This document shows, piece by piece, positions 7,360-16,815 of a DNA stretch of 64,000 bases. The stretch's first letter is position 1, and every line of letters starts with the position of its first letter. Below the pieces are notes generated by a model. It was not told where the DNA came from. It saw only the letters and a program-made list of their open reading frames with translations, and did no database searches. The stretch covers positions 1-64,000 of the forward strand of contig JBBPII010000013.1 of the NCBI GenBank assembly GCA_038040385.1. The letters run 5' to 3'. The DNA is from Gilichinskyi gelida (GTDB lineage Bacteria; Acidobacteriota; Thermoanaerobaculia; Gp7-AA8). The translations under genes and the position numbers were made by a program.

Positions 7360-8709
7360 ATGCCGTGGCGTTGCCTTCTCCGTTTTCTGCTGATGACGCT
7401 GGTGGCCGGCCGTGTGGCATTCGCGGCGGACGAGGCAGACCTCCGTACCGCCGAGCGCCTCGGATGGGAAAAGCGGTTTGCCGAATCGGAGGCGTTGTAT
7501 CGCCGCATTCTCGCGAACGATCCGAAGTCCAATGCGGCGAAGCTCGGGCTGGCGCGGGTGATCATGTGGCGGGGGGGGTATCGCGAGGCGATCGCCTTGT
7601 TCGATGAGCTCGAGGGAATTGACGCGCTCGAAGGAAAGGCCACGGCGGAGTACTGGAACGGCGACTGGCGCGCGGCGGCGCGCGATTTCCGGCGCGTGCT
7701 GGCGCTCGACCCGAAGCGTGAGCTCTCGGGTGCGTCGCTGCGCGAGATCCAGGCGGGCACTCGGCCGTCGCAGCGGATGACCGTCGACGGCGCGCATGAC
7801 GATCAGCCATTGAATGCGGTGCGCGTGGAAGCCGCGTCCACGTTCTTCAGCGATCCGCTGACGCGCTGGACGGTCGTCGGCGGGAGGTACGACCTCGACG
7901 CTGGCCGGATCGGGGAACGCGGCGGCGAGTACGTCGCGGTCGAGAACAAGACACGCGCGGGACCTTTCACGTTCGGCGGCAGCATCGGATTGTTCACCTT
8001 TGCCGACGGCGTGCGGCGGCCGATCGGAAGCCTCAGCGTTCGCCACGGCGCGTTCACGTTGCGCGTCGATCATCGCGAAGAAATCGCCAGCGCGACGTCG
8101 CTGCGCACGCACGCTTCCGCGACCACGAGCACGCTGCGGTGGAATCACGACGGCGACTGGATCGCCGCCGCCGAGATCAGTCATCGCCGCTACTTCGACC
8201 GCAACCGAGGCCATGCGCTGGTCGCGTATGCCGTCGCACCGTTGCGCCGCGGAGAGTGGACGCTTTGGAGCGGCGGATCGGCGTGCGCGCGCGATACCCA
8301 GTCGTCGCGCTTCCGCATGACCGCCATCTCCTCCACCCTCGATCAGGGGTTCTTTCGCTACCAGTATCGCGGCGAATACGACCCGTACTGGTCGCCCGAC
8401 GATCTTCTCGAAGCGCGCGTCGTCGCGGCGCTCGAGCGCCGCACGCCGCGCGGCGGCGTGAAGATTCACGCCGACGCGGGCTACGCGCGCGACCGCGGAC
8501 GCGCATTCGGACCTGAGGCCGGGCCCGGTCCCTTTCCCGCTTCCACCTTTACCTTTGCGTTCGACCGCACGTCCCGCCCGTGGCGGACTGGTCTCGCTGC
8601 GGACGTCGCGCTCGCATCTCACTGGCGCCTGGAGGCAGGCATCCAGCGCGCGGTCACCGTAGACTATCGCTCGACGACCGTTCATGCCGCTCTGGTACGA
8701 CAACGCTGA
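7360..8709 (+). CDS. Outer-membrane exopolysaccharide export protein: TPR plus beta-barrel
   Basis: 449 residues. Signal peptide 1-23 ends at AFA before ADEAD. Residues ~27-140 form TPR-like helices (YRRILANDPKSNAAKLGLARV; FRRVLALDPKRE). From ~170 to the end, alternating strands with aromatic girdles suggest a beta-barrel. This is the layout of PgaA/BcsC/YaiO-type porins that pass a polysaccharide made by a neighbouring GT2 synthase, and the next gene is such a synthase (26-bp overlap). Start chosen at the ATG followed by a clean signal peptide. The polymer is unknown. Confidence 0.75.
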   Translation: MPWRCLLRFLLMTLVAGRVAFAADEADLRTAERLGWEKRFAESEALYRRILANDPKSNAAKLGLARVIMWRGGYREAIALFDELEGIDALEGKATAEYWNGDWRAAARDFRRVLALDPKRELSGASLREIQAGTRPSQRMTVDGAHDDQPLNAVRVEAASTFFSDPLTRWTVVGGRYDLDAGRIGERGGEYVAVENKTRAGPFTFGGSIGLFTFADGVRRPIGSLSVRHGAFTLRVDHREEIASATSLRTHASATTSTLRWNHDGDWIAAAEISHRRYFDRNRGHALVAYAVAPLRRGEWTLWSGGSACARDTQSSRFRMTAISSTLDQGFFRYQYRGEYDPYWSPDDLLEARVVAALERRTPRGGVKIHADAGYARDRGRAFGPEAGPGPFPASTFTFAFDRTSRPWRTGLAADVALASHWRLEAGIQRAVTVDYRSTTVHAALVRQR

Positions 8710-10243
8710 GCTCTTCCGCCATCGCCGCGCCTCGCCCGTTCGCGGCTGGGAACGGTGGATCCTCGGGGTGCTGCTCTTCCTCGGCGTGCAGAGCGTGGCA
8801 TGGTTCGCGGTGTGGTGGTTCGCCGCAGGCCATGTGAATCATCTGACGCTCTTCGTTCTGCTCTCCTTCGCCACATGGTTCGGCGTCTTCCGGATCATGG
8901 TCGGCTGGTACAACGTTTTTCACATCGATCAGCCGGAGGCGGTGACGCCGCGGGAAGGGCTCGGCGTGGCGATCTTCACCACGTCCGCGCCAGGCGAGCC
9001 CTACGACATGTTCGTGCGCACCCTTTCGGCCGCGCGCGCGGTCACCTATCCGCACACCACGTACCTGCTCGACGACACTCGCGATCCGGCCATGCGCGCG
9101 CTGGCGGAGGAGATGGGCGCGGTGCACCTGGAACTGCTCGACATCCCGGGCGCGAAAGCGGGAAAGATCAACGCCGCGCTGCAACAGACGACCGAGGAGC
9201 TCATTCTCGTCCTCGATCCCGATCACATTCCGTTCCCGCAGTTTCTGGACCGGGTCCTCGGCTACTTCGAAGACCAGGAGGTCGGCTTCGTGCAGGTCGC
9301 ACAGGCCTACGGCAATGCCGGCGAATCCTTCGTCGCGCGCGCCGCGGCGGAACAGACGTATGCGTTCTACGGTCCGATCATGCAGGGGATGAACGGCACG
9401 GGGACCGCCGTGGCGATCGGGGCGAATTGCACGTTCCGGCGCGCGGCGCTGGATTCGATCGGCGGCCATGGCCTCGGCCTGGCCGAAGATCTCGTGACCT
9501 CGATCCGCCTGCACGCGCGCGGATGGACGTCGGTGTACGTGCCGGAGGTGCTCTCGCGGGGGCTCGTGCCGTCGGACCTCGATTCGTATCTGAAGCAGCA
9601 GTTGAAGTGGTCACGCGGCGTCTACGAAGTGCTCTTCCGCGAGTACCCGCGCGCGTTTCGCGCGCTCACGGCGCATCAAAAAATCTCCTACTTCATGATC
9701 GGCAGTTACTATCTCGTCGGCGTGACCTCGCTGATCTTTCTCTCCGTGCCGCTGATCTATCTCGTTTTCGGCAGACAACCCGCGGTCTTTCTGCTCAGCG
9801 AATACATTCAGCACGCCGTTCCAGTCGGCGTGCTCGGCGCGGCGATCTATTTCTTCTCGCAGCGATGGCTGTGCGACCGCGGTGGCGAGCGGGGACTGCA
9901 CTGGCGCGGAATGCTGCTGAAGATCGGCTCCTGGAGCGTCTATTTGAAGGGCCTCGCGCTGGCGCTCCTCGGAATCGCCGTCCCGTACATCCCGACGGCG
10001 AAGCAGCGCCGCCGCGCCCGTTTCTGGACTCTGGCGCGACTGCCGGTCGCCGTGCTGGTTGTTTCGTTGTTGGCCAACGCCTGGACCGCGTACATGCAGC
10101 TTTACGTCGTCCCGGAGTCGGAAGTGCTGATCACCACCGAGGTCACGCTCGGGATGGTGGCGTTTGCGATCATCAACGGACTGCTCATGAGCGGGCGTTT
10201 GTATGCGGCGTGGACGGACCGCGCCCGGAAAGAGGAATCGTGA
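8684..10243 (+). CDS. Cellulose-synthase-like GT2 glycosyltransferase
   Basis: 519 residues. Two N-terminal membrane helices (about 24-75) are followed by a GT-A domain with DDT (TYLLDDTRD), DPDH as the DxD metal motif, an ED catalytic pair (GLAEDLV) and QQLKW in place of the usual QxxRW; then about five C-terminal membrane helices. This is the architecture of processive inner-membrane synthases (BcsA, PgaC, Alg8 type) that polymerise and extrude a beta-glycan. No PilZ domain is visible, so direct c-di-GMP control is not obvious, although a GGDEF-EAL gene is close by. It overlaps both neighbours (26 bp and 4 bp). Confidence 0.88.
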   Translation: MPLWYDNAELFRHRRASPVRGWERWILGVLLFLGVQSVAWFAVWWFAAGHVNHLTLFVLLSFATWFGVFRIMVGWYNVFHIDQPEAVTPREGLGVAIFTTSAPGEPYDMFVRTLSAARAVTYPHTTYLLDDTRDPAMRALAEEMGAVHLELLDIPGAKAGKINAALQQTTEELILVLDPDHIPFPQFLDRVLGYFEDQEVGFVQVAQAYGNAGESFVARAAAEQTYAFYGPIMQGMNGTGTAVAIGANCTFRRAALDSIGGHGLGLAEDLVTSIRLHARGWTSVYVPEVLSRGLVPSDLDSYLKQQLKWSRGVYEVLFREYPRAFRALTAHQKISYFMIGSYYLVGVTSLIFLSVPLIYLVFGRQPAVFLLSEYIQHAVPVGVLGAAIYFFSQRWLCDRGGERGLHWRGMLLKIGSWSVYLKGLALALLGIAVPYIPTAKQRRRARFWTLARLPVAVLVVSLLANAWTAYMQLYVVPESEVLITTEVTLGMVAFAIINGLLMSGRLYAAWTDRARKEES

Positions 10244-11412
10244 AGCCGAAGAGCCGCTACAAACTGGCGTTTTTCGCGCTCGGATGGCTCATCGCCGCCG
10301 GCGTCGTTTTCCAACTGGTCATCGGCACCGGATTTCATCGCCTCTTTACCGCCGTGGACGAGCGCATGAGCCGGATCGGGCAGTTCTTCTCCGACCGGCA
10401 GCACACAGCACTTCGCAATGCGCGCCAGACGTCGCGCAGCGAATACCTCGAGCCGCTGCGGCCAATGCTCAACTCCGTCACCGCGCTGCGCCGGCCGCAG
10501 ACGACGCTCTTCGGCATCTACGACGGCGGCTTTCCGAACACGTTCGCGGGCATGGAGCAGGTCGAGAATCAGATCAACTACAAGTTCTCGATCATCTCGT
10601 TCTACTCGGCCTGGGGCGACAAGCCGACGCAGCAGTTCCCGCTGCGCATGGTGGAGACCATTCATTCGATGGGCTCCGTACCGATGATCACGTGGGAGCC
10701 GTGGGTCGTCGATTTCGACGAGCGGCTGCGCACGAATCTGCGCCCGATCGCCGAGCGCGAGTACGCATCGCTGGCGTCGATCGCGAAAGGCGATTACGAC
10801 TTCTACGTCGTGCCGTGGGCCAAGGCGGCGGCCGCGTATCGCCGTCCGCTGTTCATCCGCTTCGCACACGAGATGAACGACCCGTACCGCTATCCGTGGG
10901 GCCCGCAGAACGGCAATCGCCCCGAGGACTTCGTCGCCGCGTGGAAACACGTCCACCTCATCTTTCAGAAGATGGGGGCGACGAACGTCCTTTGGGTCTG
11001 GTCGCCGCACATCTCGATGCCGTGGTTCGAGTACTACTATCCGGGGCCGGAGTTCGTCGACTGGATCGGCACCGGCGTGCTCAATTACGGCACGATCGCG
11101 TCGTGGTCGCGTTGGTGGAGCTTCCACCAGATTCTGGAGAAGGCATATCCGACGATCCTGCGCATGGAGAAGCCGCTCATGATCTGCGAATTCGGCACGC
11201 TGGCGCAGGGCGGCGACATGACGGAATGGTATCGTCAGGCGTTCTATCACCTGCAGCACACATACAGCCGCGGCGTGCGGGCGGTGATCTTCTTCAATCA
11301 GCCGAACGACATCACGATCTCGCCGCAGTATCCGCTGAACTGGAGCATCGTGCAGAGTCCGCGCGCCGCGGAGCTGGTGGCGAAGGAGATCGCGCGGCGG
11401 AGCGCGCTATAG
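10240..11412 (+). CDS. Membrane-anchored GH26 family glycoside hydrolase
   Basis: 390 residues from a GTG that overlaps the synthase stop (GTGA). One N-terminal membrane anchor (about 8-30) then a (beta/alpha)8 GH26-like domain. The acid/base glutamate is E211 in FAHEMN and the nucleophile E317 in CEFG, matching the GH26 pattern of beta-mannanases and beta-1,3-xylanases. Placed in a synthesis/export operon it probably trims the polymer during export, as BcsZ does for cellulose. Its stop overlaps the stop of the opposite gene by 6 bp. Confidence 0.85.
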   Translation: MKPKSRYKLAFFALGWLIAAGVVFQLVIGTGFHRLFTAVDERMSRIGQFFSDRQHTALRNARQTSRSEYLEPLRPMLNSVTALRRPQTTLFGIYDGGFPNTFAGMEQVENQINYKFSIISFYSAWGDKPTQQFPLRMVETIHSMGSVPMITWEPWVVDFDERLRTNLRPIAEREYASLASIAKGDYDFYVVPWAKAAAAYRRPLFIRFAHEMNDPYRYPWGPQNGNRPEDFVAAWKHVHLIFQKMGATNVLWVWSPHISMPWFEYYYPGPEFVDWIGTGVLNYGTIASWSRWWSFHQILEKAYPTILRMEKPLMICEFGTLAQGGDMTEWYRQAFYHLQHTYSRGVRAVIFFNQPNDITISPQYPLNWSIVQSPRAAELVAKEIARRSAL

Positions 11413-13917
11413 CATCGCCGTGCGCGGCAGCCGTTCCGTTTCGCGGCGCGTGAGGAAGCGCGCCGCGAACGCAGCGGCGTCGACCGGCGTGCTGATCAGG
11501 TATCCCTGAATGTCGCGGCAGTCCAGCCGCGCCAGAAACGCCGCCTGCTCCTCGCTCTCCACTCCCTCCGCGATCGTCCGCAAGCCGAGGTGATTGGCGA
11601 GCATCAGCACGGCGGTGATGATCCATTCGTCGTTGTCGCCGCTGACGAGATCGGCGACGAAGCTCTTGTCGATCTTCACCGCGTCGACCGGGAAGCGCTT
11701 CAGGTAACTGAGCGACGACTGACCGGTGCCGAAGTCGTCGATGGCGACGGCGATGCCCATCTCGCGAAGATCGCGCAGCATGCCGATGGCGCGCTGCGAG
11801 GTCTGCATCGCGACGGTCTCCGTGATCTCGAGCTCCAGGCGCATGGGCGCAAGGCCGGTGGAGCGGAGAACGCGCTGCACCATTCCGACGAAGTCGCGCT
11901 GATAGAACTGGCGCGCGGAGACGTTGACCCCGATGCGCGACGGCACGGAGCCGATCTTCTGCCAATCGACCATCTGTTGGCAGGCCTTGGTCAGCACGAC
12001 CTCGCCCAGGACAGTGATCAGGCCGCTCTGCTCGCAGACCGGGACGAAGCTCGCCGGTGGCGCCAGCGTTCCGTCGGGACGCTGCCAGCGCACGAGCGCC
12101 TCGGCGCCGCTGAGAAGCCGGGTGTTGATCTGGACCTGCGGTTGATAGTGCAGCACGAACTCGTCGCGATCGATTGCCGTGCGGAGCTGATCCTCGAGCG
12201 AGAGGCGTCCGACGCTGCGCCTTTCGCTGCCGGTGCTGAGCCGCACGTCGTGTCCGCCTGTTTCCTTCACCCGGTACATCGCGCTGTCGGCGTAATGCAT
12301 CAGGGCTTCCGCGTCGTCGCCGTCGGCGGGATACAGCGCCACGCCGATGCTGGTGGTGAGATACAGCTCGTCGTTGTCGACGAGCAGCGGCTCGGAGACT
12401 CGCGACAGGATCGTGCGCGCCACTTTCTCCGCATCGGCCGGCTCATCGATCGCCAACAGGATCAGAAACTCGTCGCCGCCGACGCGGGCCACGGTATCGC
12501 CGCCGCGCAGCGCTTCCGTCAGCCGTTGAGCGATCGCCCGCAGCACGCGGTCGCCGGTCGCGTGGCCGAACGTGTCGTTGATCGACTTCATGTCGTCGAG
12601 ATCGAGGAAGAGTACGGCCAGGCAGCCGCCGTTGCGCTGCGCCTGTGCCAGCGCGACGGCGAGGCGGTCGAGAAACAGCGCGCGATTCGGAAGCTCCGTC
12701 AACGCGTCGTGGTAGGCCTTGAACTCGATGGCCTGCTCGGCGCGCTTGCGGTCGCTGATGTCGAGGAGAATTCCTTCCAGCATGGCCGAGGCGCCCGGCG
12801 CGGGAACGACGCGGCGGACGTTCTCGAGGGCCCAGACCGCCATCCCGTCGCGGCCATGCAGCTCCACTTCTTCGTTCGCCACGGTGCCGTAATCGCGGAG
12901 CCGCCGGACGATCGAGTCGCGCTCGTGCGGGTTCATGTACTCGATCCGGCCGGACCGCAGAAACTCGTCGCGGCCGTCGAAGCCGAAAAGCGTTGCGCAC
13001 GCTTCGTTGCAGTCGATGACGCGCCCGTCTTCGGTGGCCATGTACACGCCGGCCAGGTTGCGCTCGAAGAGCATCCGGTAGCGCTCGTGCGATGCCACGA
13101 GCTCGCCTGTCCGCTCGTCGACGCGCGACTCGAGAGTGCGATTCAGGTCCTCCAGCTGCGCGTAGGCGCTCGCCACGCGATCGACCATCTTGTTGAACGA
13201 GCGCGCCATATGTCCGACCTCGTCGTCGGTGGTCACCGCCGCGCGTTTGGTGAAGTCGCCCGCGGCGATGTCTTCGGTCGTCTCGACGATGCGCTGCAGC
13301 GGACCGGTGATCACGGTGCTCAGGGCGAAGACGAGAATCGTGCCGAGGACGAACGCGATCAGCGTCACGATGGCGATGGCGGCCCGGCTGCGCGCAGCGT
13401 CCGCGTTCGCCGCTTCGAGCGACATCCCGATGTAGAGCCGGCCGATGGTTCGCCCCTCATGGCGAACCGGCTCCATGCTCTGGTGAATCGTGCCGTCGGC
13501 GCTGATGCCGCCGACGACCGGCGGCGCCGGCGCACGCATCTTCTGCCCGCCCTGCAGCACGCCATGAGCTCCGCCGACGCTCTTCATCGGCAACGTCTGG
13601 TACGCCGCCTGACGGGCCATCAAATCGTTGAAGGCGGCGAAGACCTGGCCGTTTGCATCGAGCAGAACGAGATAAACGAGATCCGGATTGTTACGCAAAC
13701 CGGTGAGTGCCGCGGCAACCGCGGCGTGATTGCGATCCCGCAGCCCGGCGGCGACACTGACGGCCCCCATGCCGGTCAGCGCCGCCGATTTCTGAACCAC
13801 CGCGTCCGTGATCTGCCGGTGGAGCCGAGCCGGGAAATAGCGATACACCGCCACCGAGACGATGGCGAGAACGAACGTCATCAACAGCGCGATCTTCGTT
13901 CGGATCGACAGACGCAT
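11407..13917 (-). CDS. Membrane GGDEF-EAL protein with HAMP and PAS (c-di-GMP turnover)
   Basis: 836 residues from ATG 13917 (MRLSIRTKIALL), preferred over an upstream in-frame ATG because the membrane segment starts right here. Order: membrane helix ~8-26, periplasmic sensor ~30-165, helix ~175-198, HAMP ~200-252, PAS ~270-390, GGDEF ~400-560, EAL ~575-830. The synthase motif is intact (GGDEF), as are the EAL motif (GAEALVRW) and the DDFGTG loop, so both making and breaking c-di-GMP are possible. It sits tail to tail with the exopolysaccharide operon, a setting where c-di-GMP commonly controls polymer output. Confidence 0.93.
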   Translation of the reverse strand: MRLSIRTKIALLMTFVLAIVSVAVYRYFPARLHRQITDAVVQKSAALTGMGAVSVAAGLRDRNHAAVAAALTGLRNNPDLVYLVLLDANGQVFAAFNDLMARQAAYQTLPMKSVGGAHGVLQGGQKMRAPAPPVVGGISADGTIHQSMEPVRHEGRTIGRLYIGMSLEAANADAARSRAAIAIVTLIAFVLGTILVFALSTVITGPLQRIVETTEDIAAGDFTKRAAVTTDDEVGHMARSFNKMVDRVASAYAQLEDLNRTLESRVDERTGELVASHERYRMLFERNLAGVYMATEDGRVIDCNEACATLFGFDGRDEFLRSGRIEYMNPHERDSIVRRLRDYGTVANEEVELHGRDGMAVWALENVRRVVPAPGASAMLEGILLDISDRKRAEQAIEFKAYHDALTELPNRALFLDRLAVALAQAQRNGGCLAVLFLDLDDMKSINDTFGHATGDRVLRAIAQRLTEALRGGDTVARVGGDEFLILLAIDEPADAEKVARTILSRVSEPLLVDNDELYLTTSIGVALYPADGDDAEALMHYADSAMYRVKETGGHDVRLSTGSERRSVGRLSLEDQLRTAIDRDEFVLHYQPQVQINTRLLSGAEALVRWQRPDGTLAPPASFVPVCEQSGLITVLGEVVLTKACQQMVDWQKIGSVPSRIGVNVSARQFYQRDFVGMVQRVLRSTGLAPMRLELEITETVAMQTSQRAIGMLRDLREMGIAVAIDDFGTGQSSLSYLKRFPVDAVKIDKSFVADLVSGDNDEWIITAVLMLANHLGLRTIAEGVESEEQAAFLARLDCRDIQGYLISTPVDAAAFAARFLTRRETERLPRTAML

Positions 13918-14006
13918 TGTCGGAAGCTTTCTAGTACACTGGCCGGCGGCCCGGTGCAAGCACTTCGGCCGCTTCGGCTCCTCTAGCGATATCCAATAAC
14001 GACCTC

Positions 14007-15770
14007 ATGCGTCTCCTCGTTCGAGCGCTTCTCACTGTTGTCCCTCTCCTCACCGCGAGCGCGGCACATGCCGCCGCCGTCACGGGAACGGTGTCCAGCG
14101 CCGCCGCCGGCTTCCCGCTGAGCGGCATGGTCGTCGCGGCATACGATCCCGCCGGCATGCTCCGCGGCACGGCGAGCACGGATGGAACCGGACTCTATGT
14201 GCTGGCCCTCGCGCCCGGCGAATACCGCCTTCTGGCATACGATCCCGCGGGCGTCTACGCCACGTCGTTCGACGCCAATGCGGAGTCCTTCGAGACCTCC
14301 CCGGTGCGCACGATTTCGGCGAGCGGCGCGCAAATCTCATTCGCGCTGGTCAAAGGCGGCAAGGTGACGGGGGGAGTGCGGAGCGCCAACGGAACGGCAA
14401 TCCCCGGTGCGGTGGTGGAGGCGTACAACCTCTCCGGGACTCGGCGCGGATTCGCGATCGCGAACAACTCCGGCGACTATTCGCTCGTTCTCCCGCCGGG
14501 CGATTACAAACTCGTGGCCTACCACCTCGCCGGCTACTTCGCCCCGGCGTTCCATCTCGCCGCGCGGTCGTTCGCTGAAGCGACGCCGGTGCGTGTGACC
14601 GAGGCCGCCGCGGCGGCGGTGACGCTCGTCCTCGACGTCGCCGCGCAGGTGAGCGGAACCGCGATCGATGCCGCCACGCAGCAGCCCCTCGCTTCGATGT
14701 TGGTCTACGCCTTCACACCGGCAGGCGCGCAGGTGTCGGTCACTACCACGGACGCCACCGGCCACTTCCGCTTCTCGCTCCCCGGGGGCGACTATCGGTT
14801 CGTCGCCGCAGATGCTTCGCGTGCCTACGCCACCGCGTACTACGACGGCAGCCGATCGTTCGAGCGATCCAGCATCATCGTCGTGACCGCCGGCGAGCGG
14901 CGCGATGACCTGCGGATCGCCCTGACCCCCGGCGCGCGGATTAGCGGCCGTGTGAACGCGCCGAATTTCATCGTCACGGCGTACAACCTCGATGGCACCC
15001 TTCACGCGACGACGACCAGTGACGCCGCGGGTCGCTACACGCTCGTGGTTGCGCCGGGCGAGTACAGGATCGCGGCGTCCGATCCGTCGCTGACGTACGC
15101 GGCGCTCTTCTACGGCGGCATGGCCGATTTTCGCTTCGCGCAAACGCTCTCGGTCACGGGAGATGTGGCCGGGATCGACGTGACCCTGCCGCGCGGCGGC
15201 CGCGTGAGCGGCACGGTGCGCAACAGCAACTCGCAGGTGCTGAGCGGCATTACCGTCGCTGCATATGACGCCTCCGGCGCACTCGCCTCTGCGGCGATCA
15301 CCGGTGCGGACGGCCGCTATGCGCTCGTCGTTGCGCCCGGCACGTATCGGTTGCTCGCATTCGATCCGCAGCTTGCGTATGTGACGAGCTACGCGGGCGG
15401 CGCGGCGTCGTACGAGACCACCGGCCCGTTGGCGATCGAAGCCGATGCGATGATCACGGCCGACCTGACGATGCGCCGCGGCGTGCGCGTCAGCGGCACG
15501 GTGAAGACCGACAAGGGCCGCCTGCTCACCGGTGTCGAGATCTTCGCGCTCGACGCCCTCGGCAACCGCACCGCGGGGGCGACGTCAAACGACGGCGCCT
15601 TCACCATCGTCGTCCCGCCGGGCACCTACCGCTTCGTCGCTGTCGACCCCTACCGCCGCTACGCACCGGCCGAGCCCTCGGCGGCGGTGGACATCGTCGA
15701 AGGGCAAACACCGCCCGCGATCGCGCTGACGCTGACGGCCGTCTCGCGCCGGCGCGCGGTTCATCATTAA
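14007..15770 (+). CDS. Secreted repeat protein with carboxypeptidase-regulatory-like domains
   Basis: 587 residues. Signal peptide ~1-22 (ASAAHA). The rest is about six imperfect ~90-residue units, each opening with a phrase like GTV/SGRV/GTVRN, then GxVVAAYDxxG and closing with APGEYRLLAxDP. These are small beta-sandwich domains of the CarboxypepD_reg/CnaB class, used as surface spacers or stalks. No anchoring motif or enzymatic domain seen. It diverges from the GGDEF-EAL gene across 89 bp and is the last gene of cassette II. Likely a matrix or surface protein. Confidence 0.75.
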   Translation: MRLLVRALLTVVPLLTASAAHAAAVTGTVSSAAAGFPLSGMVVAAYDPAGMLRGTASTDGTGLYVLALAPGEYRLLAYDPAGVYATSFDANAESFETSPVRTISASGAQISFALVKGGKVTGGVRSANGTAIPGAVVEAYNLSGTRRGFAIANNSGDYSLVLPPGDYKLVAYHLAGYFAPAFHLAARSFAEATPVRVTEAAAAAVTLVLDVAAQVSGTAIDAATQQPLASMLVYAFTPAGAQVSVTTTDATGHFRFSLPGGDYRFVAADASRAYATAYYDGSRSFERSSIIVVTAGERRDDLRIALTPGARISGRVNAPNFIVTAYNLDGTLHATTTSDAAGRYTLVVAPGEYRIAASDPSLTYAALFYGGMADFRFAQTLSVTGDVAGIDVTLPRGGRVSGTVRNSNSQVLSGITVAAYDASGALASAAITGADGRYALVVAPGTYRLLAFDPQLAYVTSYAGGAASYETTGPLAIEADAMITADLTMRRGVRVSGTVKTDKGRLLTGVEIFALDALGNRTAGATSNDGAFTIVVPPGTYRFVAVDPYRRYAPAEPSAAVDIVEGQTPPAIALTLTAVSRRRAVHH

Positions 15771-15871
15771 TGATCACCTTCCCCACGAGCCGCCGAACCT
15801 GAAATCGTCGGATTCAGGGCAGATCAGTCTCGCCGCGGGCGCCGGACAGCGTCTTCGGTTTCACGCCGACG

Positions 15872-15916
15872 CCTTTCACGGCGCCAACACGGGTTCGAAT
15901 CCCGTTGGGGACGCCA
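15872..15916 (+). repeat. 45-nt exact copy of the tRNA-Glu 3' end (cassette II/III boundary)
   Basis: Identical to tRNA-Glu 920-964, beginning at the edge of the anticodon loop and ending at CCA. The 100 bp to its left (15771-15871) hold no clear gene; a short leftward reading frame may be a gene tail cut at the junction. Confidence 0.95.
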
Positions 15917-15975
15917 ATGCCATCCTCTTCTCCGCCCTCACGCAGAGCGTTGACGCCGGGCCGACCGTCATTCCG

Positions 15976-16815
15976 TCATCCTGCTCTTGGCATCGCCGTC
16001 GCGGCGCGACGCTGCTGCGTCCGCCAGATCCCCGTGTAGCGCGCGAGATCGTAGTGCCGTGGAACGGCGGCGCCGCCTTCCCACACCAGTAATCCGAAGC
16101 GGCCCGTGTCGACGGCGGTGGAGACGCCCGACATCGACGACAGCGCGCGCCACGCTCGGCGCATGCCGTCATAAAGCCGGATGTCATCGAGGATCAGCAG
16201 TGCGCGTGGCGAAAGATGCGGGACCAGCGTTCGCACGTAGTGCAGCGTCGGCGCTTCGTCGTGGTGTCCGTCGATGTACGCAACGTCGACCGAATCGACC
16301 AGGGTCAGCGCGCGCGGGAGGCCGGCGTCGAATGGAGCACCGATGATCGTTGCGTTGAATGAAGCGAGCATCTCCTCGGCGACCGGCACGAGGCTCGGCG
16401 AGCCTTCGATGGTCACGAAACGCGGTCGCGATGGTGCCGACGCGAGGTAAGCGCCCGAGATGCCGGCGCACGCGCCCAGCTCGACGATGGCACGCGCGTG
16501 GAACTGGCGCGCGCAGAGATGGAGAAAGACGCCCCAGCGCCGCGGCACGCTGACGCTGTTGGCGAGGCGCTGCGACGACAACACCGGTCCCGTCAACGTG
16601 CGGTATTCGCCGCCGCGGCTGGCGATCGCCGCGCGTCGCGCCTCGATCCGTTCCGCGAGCGCGAGCACTTCGGGAGCGGCCTGGCCGGTGAACAGGAATC
16701 GCAGCGGCGGGCCGAGGGAGTCCGCCAGACCGTCGCGCAGCATTCGTTCCAGAGCGCGCATACCGAACGGCGCGGCGAGCGCGCCATAGAGTCTGCCGGC
16801 CAAGCGGCCGATCAC
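15976..16815 (-). CDS. Class I SAM-dependent methyltransferase
   Basis: 279 residues, GTG start at 16815 overlapping the glycosyltransferase stop (GTGA). Residues ~100-200 give the Rossmann order: IVELGACAGISGAYLA as the SAM-binding loop, then FVTIEGSPSLVPVAEEML, VDVAYIDGHHDE and ALLILDDIRLYDGM. The IDGHHDE/LDDI pattern is that of Methyltransf_24-like O-methyltransferases often found in surface-glycan clusters. Probably modifies a glycan made by the neighbouring transferases. Last gene of the leftward operon. Confidence 0.8.
   Translation of the reverse strand: MIGRLAGRLYGALAAPFGMRALERMLRDGLADSLGPPLRFLFTGQAAPEVLALAERIEARRAAIASRGGEYRTLTGPVLSSQRLANSVSVPRRWGVFLHLCARQFHARAIVELGACAGISGAYLASAPSRPRFVTIEGSPSLVPVAEEMLASFNATIIGAPFDAGLPRALTLVDSVDVAYIDGHHDEAPTLHYVRTLVPHLSPRALLILDDIRLYDGMRRAWRALSSMSGVSTAVDTGRFGLLVWEGGAAVPRHYDLARYTGIWRTQQRRAATAMPRAG

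Noticed and set aside
8755..10239. Very long rightward frame ahead of the GH26 gene
   Set aside because: It is the shadow frame of the GT2 synthase; Arg-rich nonsense until the GTG at 10240.
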